Part shown: piece after piece, positions 6,616 through 15,006 of the stretch
How the letters are laid out: every line of letters begins with the position of its first letter
Numbering within the stretch: position 1 is the stretch's first letter
Assembly (NCBI RefSeq): GCF_937936435.1
Contig: NZ_CALDDG010000027.1
Location: 1-64,000, forward strand
Origin: an uncultured Sulfuricurvum sp.
Lineage (GTDB): Bacteria; Campylobacterota; Campylobacteria; Campylobacterales; Sulfurimonadaceae
Direction: 5' to 3'
DNA length: 64,000 nt
Made by a program: the position numbers and the translations under genes
Notes under the pieces: generated by a model
Told to the model about the DNA's origin: nothing
What the model saw: only the letters and a program-made list of their open reading frames with translations
The model's database searches: none

Positions 6616-7140
6616 ATGGAAATTTATATCACTGACTTAGCGGCATATAACAACGGATACCTTATTGGAGAGTGGGTATCTTTACCAATGGATGAAGATG
6701 ATTTAAAATCTAAAATTACAGAAATTTTATCGATTGGTGCGGAAGCGTGTGGAGACGATGAGCACGAAGAAATATTCCTCACCGATTATGAGTGTGATTA
6801 CTTGGAAATCGGAGAATATGACAACCCATTCAAACTTAATGAAATGGCAGAACAAGCCGATGAACTGAACGACCACGAAGTTAAGATGATTCGCTTCCTT
6901 CTCCGCAACGGTCTAGTAAAAGACTTCGAAGAAGCCCTCGAAAAATATGAGGATGTCATTATCCACGAAGATTCGACTATGGAAGATGTCGCTTATGATT
7001 TTATTGATGGATTTTACAATCTCAAAGATTTGCCTCCAATAATTGCCAACGCTATCGATTATCGCAAAATAGGGAGAGCACTTGAAATGGACGGTAGGTA
7101 TTTTGAAGAAGATGGGGACATCTATGAATATTTGGGGTGA
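6616..7140 (+). CDS. ardA: ArdA antirestriction protein
   Basis: 174 aa and highly acidic. It begins MEIYITDLAAYNNGYLIGEWV, the ArdA signature, with a GDDEHEEIFLTDYE segment, IGEYDNPFKLNEMAEQAD in the middle, and LPPIIANAIDYRKIGRALEMDG near the end. ArdA proteins mimic bent B-form DNA and block type I restriction enzymes, usually early after a plasmid or transposon enters a cell. GAAGGAG lies 8 bases upstream of the ATG. A 360-base non-coding region with long inverted repeats precedes it. In this element it would protect incoming DNA, complementing the methylases. Identification is from whole-length resemblance; good confidence. Confidence 0.9.
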   Translation: MEIYITDLAAYNNGYLIGEWVSLPMDEDDLKSKITEILSIGAEACGDDEHEEIFLTDYECDYLEIGEYDNPFKLNEMAEQADELNDHEVKMIRFLLRNGLVKDFEEALEKYEDVIIHEDSTMEDVAYDFIDGFYNLKDLPPIIANAIDYRKIGRALEMDGRYFEEDGDIYEYLG

Positions 7141-7224
7141 TTTTGCTCCGAATTATAGATAAATAATGCAATTATCATAAGCAATCTGTGTAATAAATTT
7201 TTTCATATGAACAGCAATCATATT

Positions 7225-8955
7225 TTATGTATTTAAGTGTTGAAGATATCCTGTTGTAATACTGGTGATATGACTGCGCCAATATGGTGCATCATATTCC
7301 TCTTTCCCTAAAAGAACTGAATCAAGTAGATTTTTAATGTGCATATTGTCAATTTGACCACTTTCAAACAATGCAGTAAAAATATTTTTGTAGTCTTCAA
7401 GAGTCATAGGCACAATTTTTAGATACATTTTCTCATCATTGGTGGCATACCACAATCCATTTCTAAATGTTTCGATGGTATTAGTATCTACCTTATTTGC
7501 AAGAAATAGACCATATACAGGTTTTCCATAGGAAGAATATTCCATCTGATATTTTGCAACATGTCGTCGAACTGGCTCACCTTCTGCGGCTTCTTGCCGG
7601 GAGTTTTCTGTAAGAGTAACTTCTAATACTAGAACATAATCATCAAATTCAAATATCGCATCTGCTCTTCCACCCGGTGCTGTATTCACTGGAAGAAAAT
7701 CTTGGTCAAGTTGAAAGCTTCTAGCTTCATATGGTTGATTTTTGAGTTTGTTGATTGCTAAAAAAGAGCGCCACACTATCCATTCAAAGTAAGCCGGAAA
7801 TTCTTCTTTTGGAACTTGTCCTTCTTCTTGACTAAATGGCAGAATGAAAGTTCTGCTGTTGCGTCTTATAATCGCATCCATATAAGCTACAATGTCTTGC
7901 CACTGCTCTTTTTGTTGTCGTGAATAATCAATTTCCTTCTGCATAAATAACTGTTGTTCCAGTGTGTAGCGTAAAGAGTTAATACTTTGAACATTTGAGT
8001 AATCAACAGCGGTCATATCAACAGCTAAACCCTTTGCTTCCACTTGTTGTTTAAGGTCTTCCAAAAGTTCCTGTGCGTGAAGAATATCATCTGAAGGTAG
8101 TTCGGCACCATTAAAAAGTTGTATTAAATATGCTTCATCCGAGCTTGGTCTTCTGTCATCGACAACAAGTTGTTTGGCTAAAAGTTCTTTTTCTGGAATG
8201 ATGACAATTCCTCGTCCCCTACTTTGAAAAAGACCAGTTGCTTTCAGATATCGGATGTTTGAATCTGCATAGTCTTTAAGAGTGTCACCTTTTACCGTCG
8301 TTGGTTCAGCCATTCTTTCATACATATCACGGTCAAACGCTTTTTTATTGACAGCCCCAGCTCGATTGGTGCGATAAGTCAAAATATTCTGAATAATTTC
8401 GTCAATATTGTTTTGAGTGCTTGTAGTCTGAACAAACATACCTATTTCACGTTGATATAAGTGTGTATTGCCCGTCACATTTTTGAGTTGAAGCATAACA
8501 TTTAATACATGTCGCAAAGGAGAGAAAACTTCATAATAGTTGTAAGATTCAATTACAGACGGGATATAATAAGCTGATAATGCCCGAAGAAAGCATTCAT
8601 TAACAGCAGATATGTTATCAGCACTTAAAAGATTTTTCCCATTGTTCGTAGTTGTGTAAGGTTTGAAATTTGGATTTATTTCAGCAGCTTTTTCATGGAC
8701 TATAAAACCTAGTTGTGAAAGTGCTGACCTCCATTTTCTACCCACATCAGAGGCATCCCCATTTTCAGAGTCTGCTTCTATCCGAGCTACTGAAACGACT
8801 TCTGATTCATGTAAAAGTTCTGCAAAAGCTTGTTCATTTTCTCTACCACTTAAATTTCCATGTAAAGAAGACTTATAAAGTGCTTCAAGCCCTAACTTTA
8901 ATCTAAATGGGTTGCGAACTGTTGTGTTGCCAATATACCAAGGTTTATATGCCAT
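7225..8955 (-). CDS. AlwI-family type IIS restriction endonuclease
   Basis: 576 aa. Resembles the AlwI restriction enzyme family, which cuts beside asymmetric sites (AlwI: GGATC). The start YKPWYIGNTTVRNPFRLKLGL is typical. A nuclease-like core lies at about residues 420-465: GGRADAIFEFDDYVLVLEVTLTE contains the D-x(n)-E-x-T arrangement of a PD-(D/E)xK-type centre, with Thr where the Lys usually is. The gene begins in the stop codon of the methylase (TAATG), so translation is coupled and the methylase comes first. Exact recognition sequence is not readable from the protein; GGATC or a relative such as GAGTC is inferred from family. Confidence 0.82.
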   Translation of the reverse strand: MAYKPWYIGNTTVRNPFRLKLGLEALYKSSLHGNLSGRENEQAFAELLHESEVVSVARIEADSENGDASDVGRKWRSALSQLGFIVHEKAAEINPNFKPYTTTNNGKNLLSADNISAVNECFLRALSAYYIPSVIESYNYYEVFSPLRHVLNVMLQLKNVTGNTHLYQREIGMFVQTTSTQNNIDEIIQNILTYRTNRAGAVNKKAFDRDMYERMAEPTTVKGDTLKDYADSNIRYLKATGLFQSRGRGIVIIPEKELLAKQLVVDDRRPSSDEAYLIQLFNGAELPSDDILHAQELLEDLKQQVEAKGLAVDMTAVDYSNVQSINSLRYTLEQQLFMQKEIDYSRQQKEQWQDIVAYMDAIIRRNSRTFILPFSQEEGQVPKEEFPAYFEWIVWRSFLAINKLKNQPYEARSFQLDQDFLPVNTAPGGRADAIFEFDDYVLVLEVTLTENSRQEAAEGEPVRRHVAKYQMEYSSYGKPVYGLFLANKVDTNTIETFRNGLWYATNDEKMYLKIVPMTLEDYKNIFTALFESGQIDNMHIKNLLDSVLLGKEEYDAPYWRSHITSITTGYLQHLNT

Positions 8956-10874
8956 TAGAATCCCACGAACAAATATTCTAGAACATCATTGTTATTGTCA
9001 TTGATTTTGTGACTTTGATTCCCAAATGAATATTTGTGATTTATAGAAATGACTTCAACATGCTGTTTGTATTTTGACATTAAGGATACCATTTCGTCTA
9101 ATGTTGGAAAAGAATTAGAAGAGTAAGAAACTACAATGATTGAATCTTTAAATTTTTTAAAAAGCTTATCGAAAGCATCAGAAGCACCCATACGCGATGA
9201 AAAAGGAGTAGGATAACTTTTGAACTTTTTGGTTTTGGTGTGCCACTGCATTTCAACACCTTGCCAATCACATGCTATCCCTTCAACAAAATGATATCGG
9301 CGAACATATTCATTGTCAGAATGAGGGCTATAATAAGGAGGATCCATATAAACCAAATCCGGTTTGACCCGAATGTCCATAGCATCTCCTCTACGAGATT
9401 TATTATGTCGATTGTTAGAAAAAACGGCATCATTGATTACTGCAACAGCATTTAAAAATTGCTCTTCTAACGAGAGTAGAAGGTCTTTCCTTCCATCATC
9501 ATATCTATCCCCTGTATAAGTGAAAATTCCTCTTGGTCTTTTTTTTACACAAGCTCTAATAAGTGCTGAAGTCGCAATTGCTTTTTCATAAGGGTTTGTT
9601 AATAGTTTGATGTTGGCTCTAATTGTGTCAATGAGTTGATTATCTTCATCGTTGTAATAAATGTCTTTAAATGTATTTTGAACAAAACAGTCATTATGCT
9701 CATTAGGTTGTAAAAGTTGCTTTGCCTTGATTGGTGAAAGTGTTACTTCATTGTTTTCTATCATCGCTTTTGTAAAAGTAGCTCCCATAGCCATATAATC
9801 ATTGCTAATAACTTCTTTACCTTCTGCTTTAAGCATGTAGCTAACGACACCTGAACCTGAAAAAAGGTCAAGAACCGTTTTGCATTCAAAATGAGATATT
9901 ACTTCTTTGATATATGGTAAAAGTTTTGATTTTGAACCCATATATCTTGTAGGAGGATATTTTTCTGCTTGTTTAGATATTGGTGTAGGACATTCAGAAC
10001 CAATTATAAACTTTTTAGGATGAGCAGTAACGACAATATCTTCGCCAGTTCGTTTATTGGAATCTTTATTGATATATCTCTTTGTTTGATACACTTCAAT
10101 GTCGTAATAATCATATAATTCATGGACGAGGGGATGATTTGAATTGGTTAAAATAACATGACAACCTAAATCAGAAAGCCGTTTTACTTCTTGGGCTAAA
10201 TCTACATGGTCTTCTTCATAAAATTGTTCTTTGGTGTATCGCTGAAAATCTGAATATTCAGAGATAGGAAGATATGGAGGATCCAGGAAAATTAAATCAC
10301 CAGGTTCGGCATATTCCTTTAAGATTTTTTTGTAATCACCCTCAACAATTATAGATTTTTTTAATTGTTCCGATGCCGCAGTCAAATTGGGAATATCACA
10401 TATTTTAGGGTTTTTATAATTTCCAAATGGAACATTGAATCCCCCACTTTTATTGACTCTATACAATCCATTAAAGCAAGTTTTATTCAAAAAAATTGTT
10501 CTTGCGGCGGCTTCTGATGCTGAAAGCTGTTTCCAATCTAACGAGCGAATCTCATAATAATAATCTTTGTCATTGTAATGCTGAGAAAGAAAGAAAATTA
10601 CTTCATCTAGATTATTGGCTACACTTTTGTATAAATTGACAAGTTCCGGGTTTGAGTCAGCAATAATTGCTTCATCCGGATTAACAGCATAAAAAAAAGC
10701 ACCTCCACCGAAAAATGGTTCAATATACTTGTTATATTGTTTGGGAAGTTTAGGGAGTAAAATGTCAAGCATTTGGGTTTTTCCGCCTGCCCATTTTAGA
10801 ATTGGTTTTGCATCTTGCTGAACTTTGCTATACATTCTAGTGTTCAAAATTCTGTTCGTTTGTAAAGATGTCAC
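8955..10874 (-). CDS. Fused two-domain adenine-N6 DNA methyltransferase of the type IIS system
   Basis: 639 aa with two complete D12-class (Dam-type) methylase domains. Domain 1: KWAGGKTQML near residue 28, SAM-binding FFGGGAFF at 54-61, DPPY at 198-201. Domain 2: RYMGSKSKLLPYI near 310, DLFSGSG at 336-342, DPPY at 511-514. Type IIS sites are asymmetric, so two different methylation reactions are needed; a fusion supplies both, as in M.FokI. The first domain is the more Dam-like, consistent with a GATC-containing site. The start is taken as GTG 10874 with AGAGAG upstream. It is followed directly by the restriction gene. Two TTGAC repeats lie in the 105-base leader. Confidence 0.88.
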   Translation of the reverse strand: MTSLQTNRILNTRMYSKVQQDAKPILKWAGGKTQMLDILLPKLPKQYNKYIEPFFGGGAFFYAVNPDEAIIADSNPELVNLYKSVANNLDEVIFFLSQHYNDKDYYYEIRSLDWKQLSASEAAARTIFLNKTCFNGLYRVNKSGGFNVPFGNYKNPKICDIPNLTAASEQLKKSIIVEGDYKKILKEYAEPGDLIFLDPPYLPISEYSDFQRYTKEQFYEEDHVDLAQEVKRLSDLGCHVILTNSNHPLVHELYDYYDIEVYQTKRYINKDSNKRTGEDIVVTAHPKKFIIGSECPTPISKQAEKYPPTRYMGSKSKLLPYIKEVISHFECKTVLDLFSGSGVVSYMLKAEGKEVISNDYMAMGATFTKAMIENNEVTLSPIKAKQLLQPNEHNDCFVQNTFKDIYYNDEDNQLIDTIRANIKLLTNPYEKAIATSALIRACVKKRPRGIFTYTGDRYDDGRKDLLLSLEEQFLNAVAVINDAVFSNNRHNKSRRGDAMDIRVKPDLVYMDPPYYSPHSDNEYVRRYHFVEGIACDWQGVEMQWHTKTKKFKSYPTPFSSRMGASDAFDKLFKKFKDSIIVVSYSSNSFPTLDEMVSLMSKYKQHVEVISINHKYSFGNQSHKINDNNNDVLEYLFVGF

Positions 10875-10979
10875 GATATACCAGCTCTCTTAAAAAATCA
10901 TTAAATATTTTACAGTTATATATCATTTGTTAAGCTGAAAATTGACAATTATTGATTGACCTGTTTGCATAACGGTTAA

Positions 10980-11936
10980 TCAAAACCTCAAATCCTCACA
11001 ATGATATTCCCATAGTTTCGCATCGACCGCCGTCTTATTCTGAATCAGGATTTCCCAAACGGTTAGAGCCTCTTTATCCGAATACCATTCGACCCCGTTA
11101 GGGGTTTTATAGCCGACCATGATTTTTTCCTTTTTGGGGTGTTTATCGACGACCACATCACGGTTTTTATAGACAAAAATAGGTCTCCCCCCTGCGGTTT
11201 TATAGACTTCTTCACGGTATCGAACAAACTGCTCTTTTTTAGAAAACTGCTTTTTCTGGTGTATCGCTTCGTCTTTGTAAATGAATCGAAATTCCAACGC
11301 CGTCACTTTCCTCCCCCGATAAATCGGCTCGACCGCTAAAGCGATGGAAGTCTTTTCGTTTATCTCTTTGATAGCAGGCGAAATCACCCTCGCATTCAAA
11401 TCACAGAACCGTTTATAACCCTTTTGCGGGTCAATCCCCATAAGAACTTTGAAATCGTCCAAATAGACCCGTTTCTTGCCTATTTTTAGATAGTCGGAGA
11501 TAAACTCGTAAAGAGCGACGGAGTGTTTGGACTGCATCCCCTTGATGACTTTCAAATCGACCAATCCATAGATATCGGGATGATTGATGGCGCCAATCAG
11601 CTCCTCCTCCATCGAGAACGACACGAACCCTTCTTCTTGGGTATCCGCATCTAAAATCAATCCTATGTCTTTTTTCCAGTCCTTCTTGGATTTCCCTAAA
11701 ACATTGAACGACACCTTGACCTCTTGCATCTGTAAAATGCTCTCCTTGATGTGGGCGCTGTTCTGCGCTCCCGTATATTGTTTGATATCGGCGACGTTGG
11801 CTTCGAATCTCCGTTGTTCTGGATTGGTTCGTAACGATTCTTTGACTACGAACAGCAGATAGTTGTAAATTGCTCTTTGGGAGCGTGTCAGTTTATTGGT
11901 CATCTGTATAAGACCGCTGGCTTTTTTTATCATCAT
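10980..11936 (-). CDS. Rep_3 (RepB/initiator) family plasmid replication protein
   Basis: 318 aa. N-terminal winged-helix fold of the Rep_3 superfamily: LTRSQRAIYNYLLFVVKES, then the second winged helix MQSKHSVALYEFISDYLKIGKKRVYLDDFKVLMGI, and AISPAIKEINEKTSIALAVEPIYRGRKVTALEFRF, a block shared by plasmid initiators of this group. Such proteins bind iterons and open the plasmid origin. AGAGGTG is 7 bases before the ATG. It is divergent from the mobilisation genes, with 518 non-coding bases between them. An initiator inside an integrated element suggests it can replicate as a plasmid when excised. Confidence 0.85.
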   Translation of the reverse strand: MMIKKASGLIQMTNKLTRSQRAIYNYLLFVVKESLRTNPEQRRFEANVADIKQYTGAQNSAHIKESILQMQEVKVSFNVLGKSKKDWKKDIGLILDADTQEEGFVSFSMEEELIGAINHPDIYGLVDLKVIKGMQSKHSVALYEFISDYLKIGKKRVYLDDFKVLMGIDPQKGYKRFCDLNARVISPAIKEINEKTSIALAVEPIYRGRKVTALEFRFIYKDEAIHQKKQFSKKEQFVRYREEVYKTAGGRPIFVYKNRDVVVDKHPKKEKIMVGYKTPNGVEWYSDKEALTVWEILIQNKTAVDAKLWEYHCEDLRF

Positions 11937-12088
11937 TTTTTCACCTCTTAAATTGAATTACGAACTTAGTTTAAAAAAGCACTCGAAGAAGTCAAATTTT
12001 TGCACCGCTTTTTCGTATTTCATATACAAAGTGCCGTTAATATGGCTTGATTCTGGGGAAACGGTTTGCCGTCAAAGGAATACGAACT

Positions 12089-12197
12089 GCCGTTGATGCC
12101 TCTTGAATACATCGTTATATGGGTTGTATTCAACGGCTTAAACCTGAATAAACAGATGATGCTGTTTTTATTGAATAAAACACTCCCAGAGTGTTTT
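12089..12197. other. Hairpin cluster between rep and mob (candidate oriT and/or oriV)
   Basis: Three inverted repeats lie in a row in the 518-base gap 11937-12454. First, TTGAATACA (12103-12111) with TGTATTCAA (12125-12133), overlapping an outer pair GCCGTTG (12089-12095)/CAACGGC (12131-12137). Second, AATAAACAG (12147-12155) with CTGTTTTTATT (12162-12172). Third, AAAACACTC-CCA-GAGTGTTTT (12177-12197), perfect over 9 bp. TACGAACT occurs at 11959 and 12080. No coding potential is evident in the gap. Position between an initiator and a relaxase fits an origin, but no nic site is recognised. Confidence 0.5.
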
Positions 12198-12399
12198 CCC
12201 ATGACATTGTGATTGAATTTTTTTGCGCTCCTTTTTTAAATCACCGGCGATGAGTTTTTTTTTGGATTTTTGGATGGCAAATTGGAAGCCAGATTGAGAG
12301 GATTATTCAGCAGGAAAAGTATTGTCTCCGTAATACGGTGTCAATAAGGTGGCTATTTTCTTTTTATGCTTCGAATTTTAGGCAAACAACATCGATTTC

Positions 12400-12427
12400 T
12401 TGTGTCCATTTCATTATTTTTTATAAT
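12400..12427 (+). promoter_or_regulatory. Promoter of the mobilisation genes
   Basis: TTGTGT (12400-12405), 16 bases, TATAAT (12422-12427), followed by AAAGGA about 10 bases before the ATG at 12455. Confidence 0.6.
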
Positions 12428-12454
12428 AGTTGTATATGAGTTAAAGGATTTTAG

Positions 12455-12901
12455 ATGAGCAAAAAACGATTATTGACCCGCTTCAATATCCAATCGGAGT
12501 TATTGGAACTGATAGAAGAACAAAGCAGAAACCAAAACATCACCAAGCACGATTATTTGAACCAGTTATTATACGACAAACTAATCAAGAAGGATAACCG
12601 ATTATCCCACCATATCGCCCGCGATATTGAGAATCTTGTCTTGGTGCTATTGACCAGCGAGCAAACGTTCCCAAGCATCAAAGAAGCGATGGACGCAGGC
12701 ATTCATATCGACCCTATCAAGCGAAACATCCTGATGGAGCGCAGAGAAGTGAAACGGGGACAATTTAAAAGCTTTTGGAACCAGATCCTGAAAGAAATCA
12801 ATCCCGACCAGTTTTTGGAAATTAAGACAAAAGAAGCGGCAATAGAGAAATTAAAAACCATCTTTCGCATCGTGTTCGAGAACAAGGAGGTGTTCGCATG
12901 A
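12455..12901 (+). CDS. Putative ribbon-helix-helix accessory mobilisation protein (MobC-like)
   Basis: 148 aa. The N-terminus (KKRLLTRFNIQSELLELIEEQSRNQNITKHDYLNQLLYDKL) has the short strand plus two-helix layout of ribbon-helix-helix DNA-binding proteins; the rest is helical and charged. It overlaps the putative relaxase start by 4 bases (ATGA), the usual arrangement for an accessory protein that binds oriT and recruits the relaxase. Identity as MobC-like rests on fold impression and neighbour, not a recognised family signature. It could instead be a repressor of the mob operon; both roles are common together. Confidence 0.6.
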   Translation: MSKKRLLTRFNIQSELLELIEEQSRNQNITKHDYLNQLLYDKLIKKDNRLSHHIARDIENLVLVLLTSEQTFPSIKEAMDAGIHIDPIKRNILMERREVKRGQFKSFWNQILKEINPDQFLEIKTKEAAIEKLKTIFRIVFENKEVFA

Positions 12902-14661
12902 GATACTCCGAGTCGAAGAACCTGAAACAGTTGAACACCGTCTTCAAAGACACCCAAAAAATCTACGATGGGAAACAAAAGACCGCTCTTATTACCTACG
13001 TCCAAAAACAGCACAACGTGTTCGAAAGCGATAAGAAATTAGGCGATGGCGGCGTTCATCACTACATCATTTCCCCATTATCACCAGAGTCCTATGAGAA
13101 ACTAACCCCTGAGCAAAAAAAGATTATGGAGGAGGAGAGCATCCAATGGAGCAAAAACACGTTTGAGAAGTACGGATTCATCGGCGCATTGGAATACAAC
13201 TCCGACAAAAGTGATAAGGAATACTCCAACGGCTTTCAGAACATCAAAGAGGGGTTTCATCTTCACCTTGCCGTTTCGGAGAAATACAGAATCAGAGGGC
13301 AAGCCGATTTGGTGAGTTTGAGGGAGTCTCTGGCAAACCATCTGTCCAACAACATCGATGGCGATATGAGAACCATCTTGGGAGTCAAAAACAAAGAGGA
13401 GATGGAATCGTTCAGACGCGAATCGATATCCCGAACCCAAAAGAGAAACGCCCTTGAAAATCTAAAAAACTCCCCTGAATTTATAGAGAACGACGCCGCG
13501 ATTAAATCCCTAAACGGTGAGCTGTCCAAAGTATTTACCGCTTTTGGGGTGAGCCACACCGTGAAAAACGACCTGATCTCGATGAGCAAACACGAAAGAC
13601 ACAACATCCTAAGCAAAAAGGATGACCTAAAAACCGAAATCGGCTCCCTGCAAAAAGAGGTCAAAGGACGGCGCGACGAAATCAAGTTCCTTGATCGCTT
13701 GATTAAAGACGAACAGAGCAGCATGAGCGACACCGAGAGATTGTTTAACGACGAATACATCGCATTGAAACGCTATTATCAAAAAGACTTGATGGGTTTT
13801 AGCTATTGGGCAGAGGGTCAGCATCAATGGTTCCGAAAAATCAAATCCGACCAATTGAAGAACGGGGAAATCGACACGGCTCAATTTTTATATCAGGTAG
13901 CCCAGAATAAATCATACTGGCATTGGTTGAAAACCGACAAGAAAGAAAGACAAGAAGCGACGCTACGGGAACGACAACGCGAATTCAAAGCGAGATTGTT
14001 CGAGATGGGCGACATCATCCGAAATCTTCAACGAGACCGCTTGAGCGTTGCCGCAATCGCGTCGATGGACAGAAAAAAACTGAACGAGAAACTGGCGCAA
14101 TACGAAGGGGTCGGGAAACTGTACGAATCGCACTACGAGGTGTTTCTAAAACGAATCGAGCAAATCCAACAGCACATCTCAAAATTGAGGGTGAAAAAAG
14201 TGATGCTTGTTCAGAACAAAAAACAAAAACAGTCCAGAAAACAGCAGATGATCGAGGACATCCTGAAACTGGACGCAACCGCTGGGGGCAAAGGTTTCGA
14301 GACTTTGACAAAGGGAATGGAGAAAAAATACGACGTTCAAATCACCAGAGGAGGAGCGCAACCCGATTCCATCGACGTGATGAACAAAACCATCCACATC
14401 AAAAAACCCAAAAAGGAAGGGGCGTTTGCCCACCTGCTTCGGGGAATCATGAAAATCACGAATTTCTCCGAAAGCTCGGTCTTGGATAGCCTGAAAACCA
14501 AAACGCTCTTTAGAACGGTCAAAAAGAGCATCTACGCTCAATATCCGACCTTCAAACCGAGTCTGGAACAGGCACAATCGCTGGAGGACTTCATCGTGGT
14601 GTTTGAAAAGCTGAAAGAAGTTCATAAAAGACGGGAGGAGGATTACTCGCCGTCATTATGA
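12898..14661 (+). CDS. Putative relaxase / mobilisation protein, divergent
   Basis: 587 aa. The N-terminal ~180 residues contain GVHHYIISP (residues 52-60) and EGFHLHLAVS (118-127); H121 and H123 form an H-x-H metal-binding motif like motif III of HUH relaxases. The start is preceded by AACAAGGAGG in the previous gene. The middle (residues ~180-460) is a long, charged, largely coiled-coil region. The last ~130 residues form an ordered domain (KGFETLTKGMEKKYDVQITRG..., then AFAHLLRGIMKITNFSES) that I do not recognise. Catalytic Tyr is not assignable by eye. Position after an RHH gene and beside a hairpin-rich region supports a DNA-nicking role. The family (MOBP/MOBV or new) is undecided. Confidence 0.65.
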   Translation: MRYSESKNLKQLNTVFKDTQKIYDGKQKTALITYVQKQHNVFESDKKLGDGGVHHYIISPLSPESYEKLTPEQKKIMEEESIQWSKNTFEKYGFIGALEYNSDKSDKEYSNGFQNIKEGFHLHLAVSEKYRIRGQADLVSLRESLANHLSNNIDGDMRTILGVKNKEEMESFRRESISRTQKRNALENLKNSPEFIENDAAIKSLNGELSKVFTAFGVSHTVKNDLISMSKHERHNILSKKDDLKTEIGSLQKEVKGRRDEIKFLDRLIKDEQSSMSDTERLFNDEYIALKRYYQKDLMGFSYWAEGQHQWFRKIKSDQLKNGEIDTAQFLYQVAQNKSYWHWLKTDKKERQEATLRERQREFKARLFEMGDIIRNLQRDRLSVAAIASMDRKKLNEKLAQYEGVGKLYESHYEVFLKRIEQIQQHISKLRVKKVMLVQNKKQKQSRKQQMIEDILKLDATAGGKGFETLTKGMEKKYDVQITRGGAQPDSIDVMNKTIHIKKPKKEGAFAHLLRGIMKITNFSESSVLDSLKTKTLFRTVKKSIYAQYPTFKPSLEQAQSLEDFIVVFEKLKEVHKRREEDYSPSL

Positions 14662-15006
14662 GAGTTGGGCGTTTTTACGATAAATCTCGATACGTTTGTT
14701 CAGCTCTTCGCTCAACCATTCCCCATCGCATTTGGGGAGGATTTTAATGTACTGCAAATTCTCCTGAACGACTTTTAAAAGACGGTTAGCTTCATCTTCC
14801 GCATCCACCAAAAAGTAATTGGCGGAGGGGTTGGCGGAAGTATCGCTCAAAAAGAGCCTTTGGGCTTCGATACCGTATCTCTCTGTAAAATCATCCTTAT
14901 TTGCTTCAATCGAGACGAGAATAATTGTCATCTTCTGAAATACATCAAACCCATTGAAGTAATCGTAAATCAGCATATTCACCGCAAAAAGTGCTCTTTT
15001 TTTCAT
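14656..15006 (-). CDS. Protein of unknown function (116 aa), third gene of a coupled trio
   Basis: Starts MKKRALFAVNMLIYDYFNGFDVF; a hydrophobic beta/alpha segment MTIILVSIEAN, then ERYGIEAQRLFLSD, and a helical C-terminus. No signal peptide, no family recognised. Its ATG overlaps the stop of the 267-aa gene (ATGA) with AGAAGG upstream, so it is translationally coupled to it. Its 3' end overlaps the convergent relaxase gene by 6 bases. Being co-directional with two other unknown genes and opposed to the mobilisation operon, it is probably an accessory or maintenance function of the element. Confidence 0.65.
   Translation of the reverse strand: MKKRALFAVNMLIYDYFNGFDVFQKMTIILVSIEANKDDFTERYGIEAQRLFLSDTSANPSANYFLVDAEDEANRLLKVVQENLQYIKILPKCDGEWLSEELNKRIEIYRKNAQLS

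Noticed and set aside
13923..14489. 188-residue Arg/Thr-rich frame inside the relaxase gene
   Set aside because: It is a shadow of the real coding frame: it is full of Arg and Thr codons from shifted AAA/ACC repeats and has no ribosome binding site.
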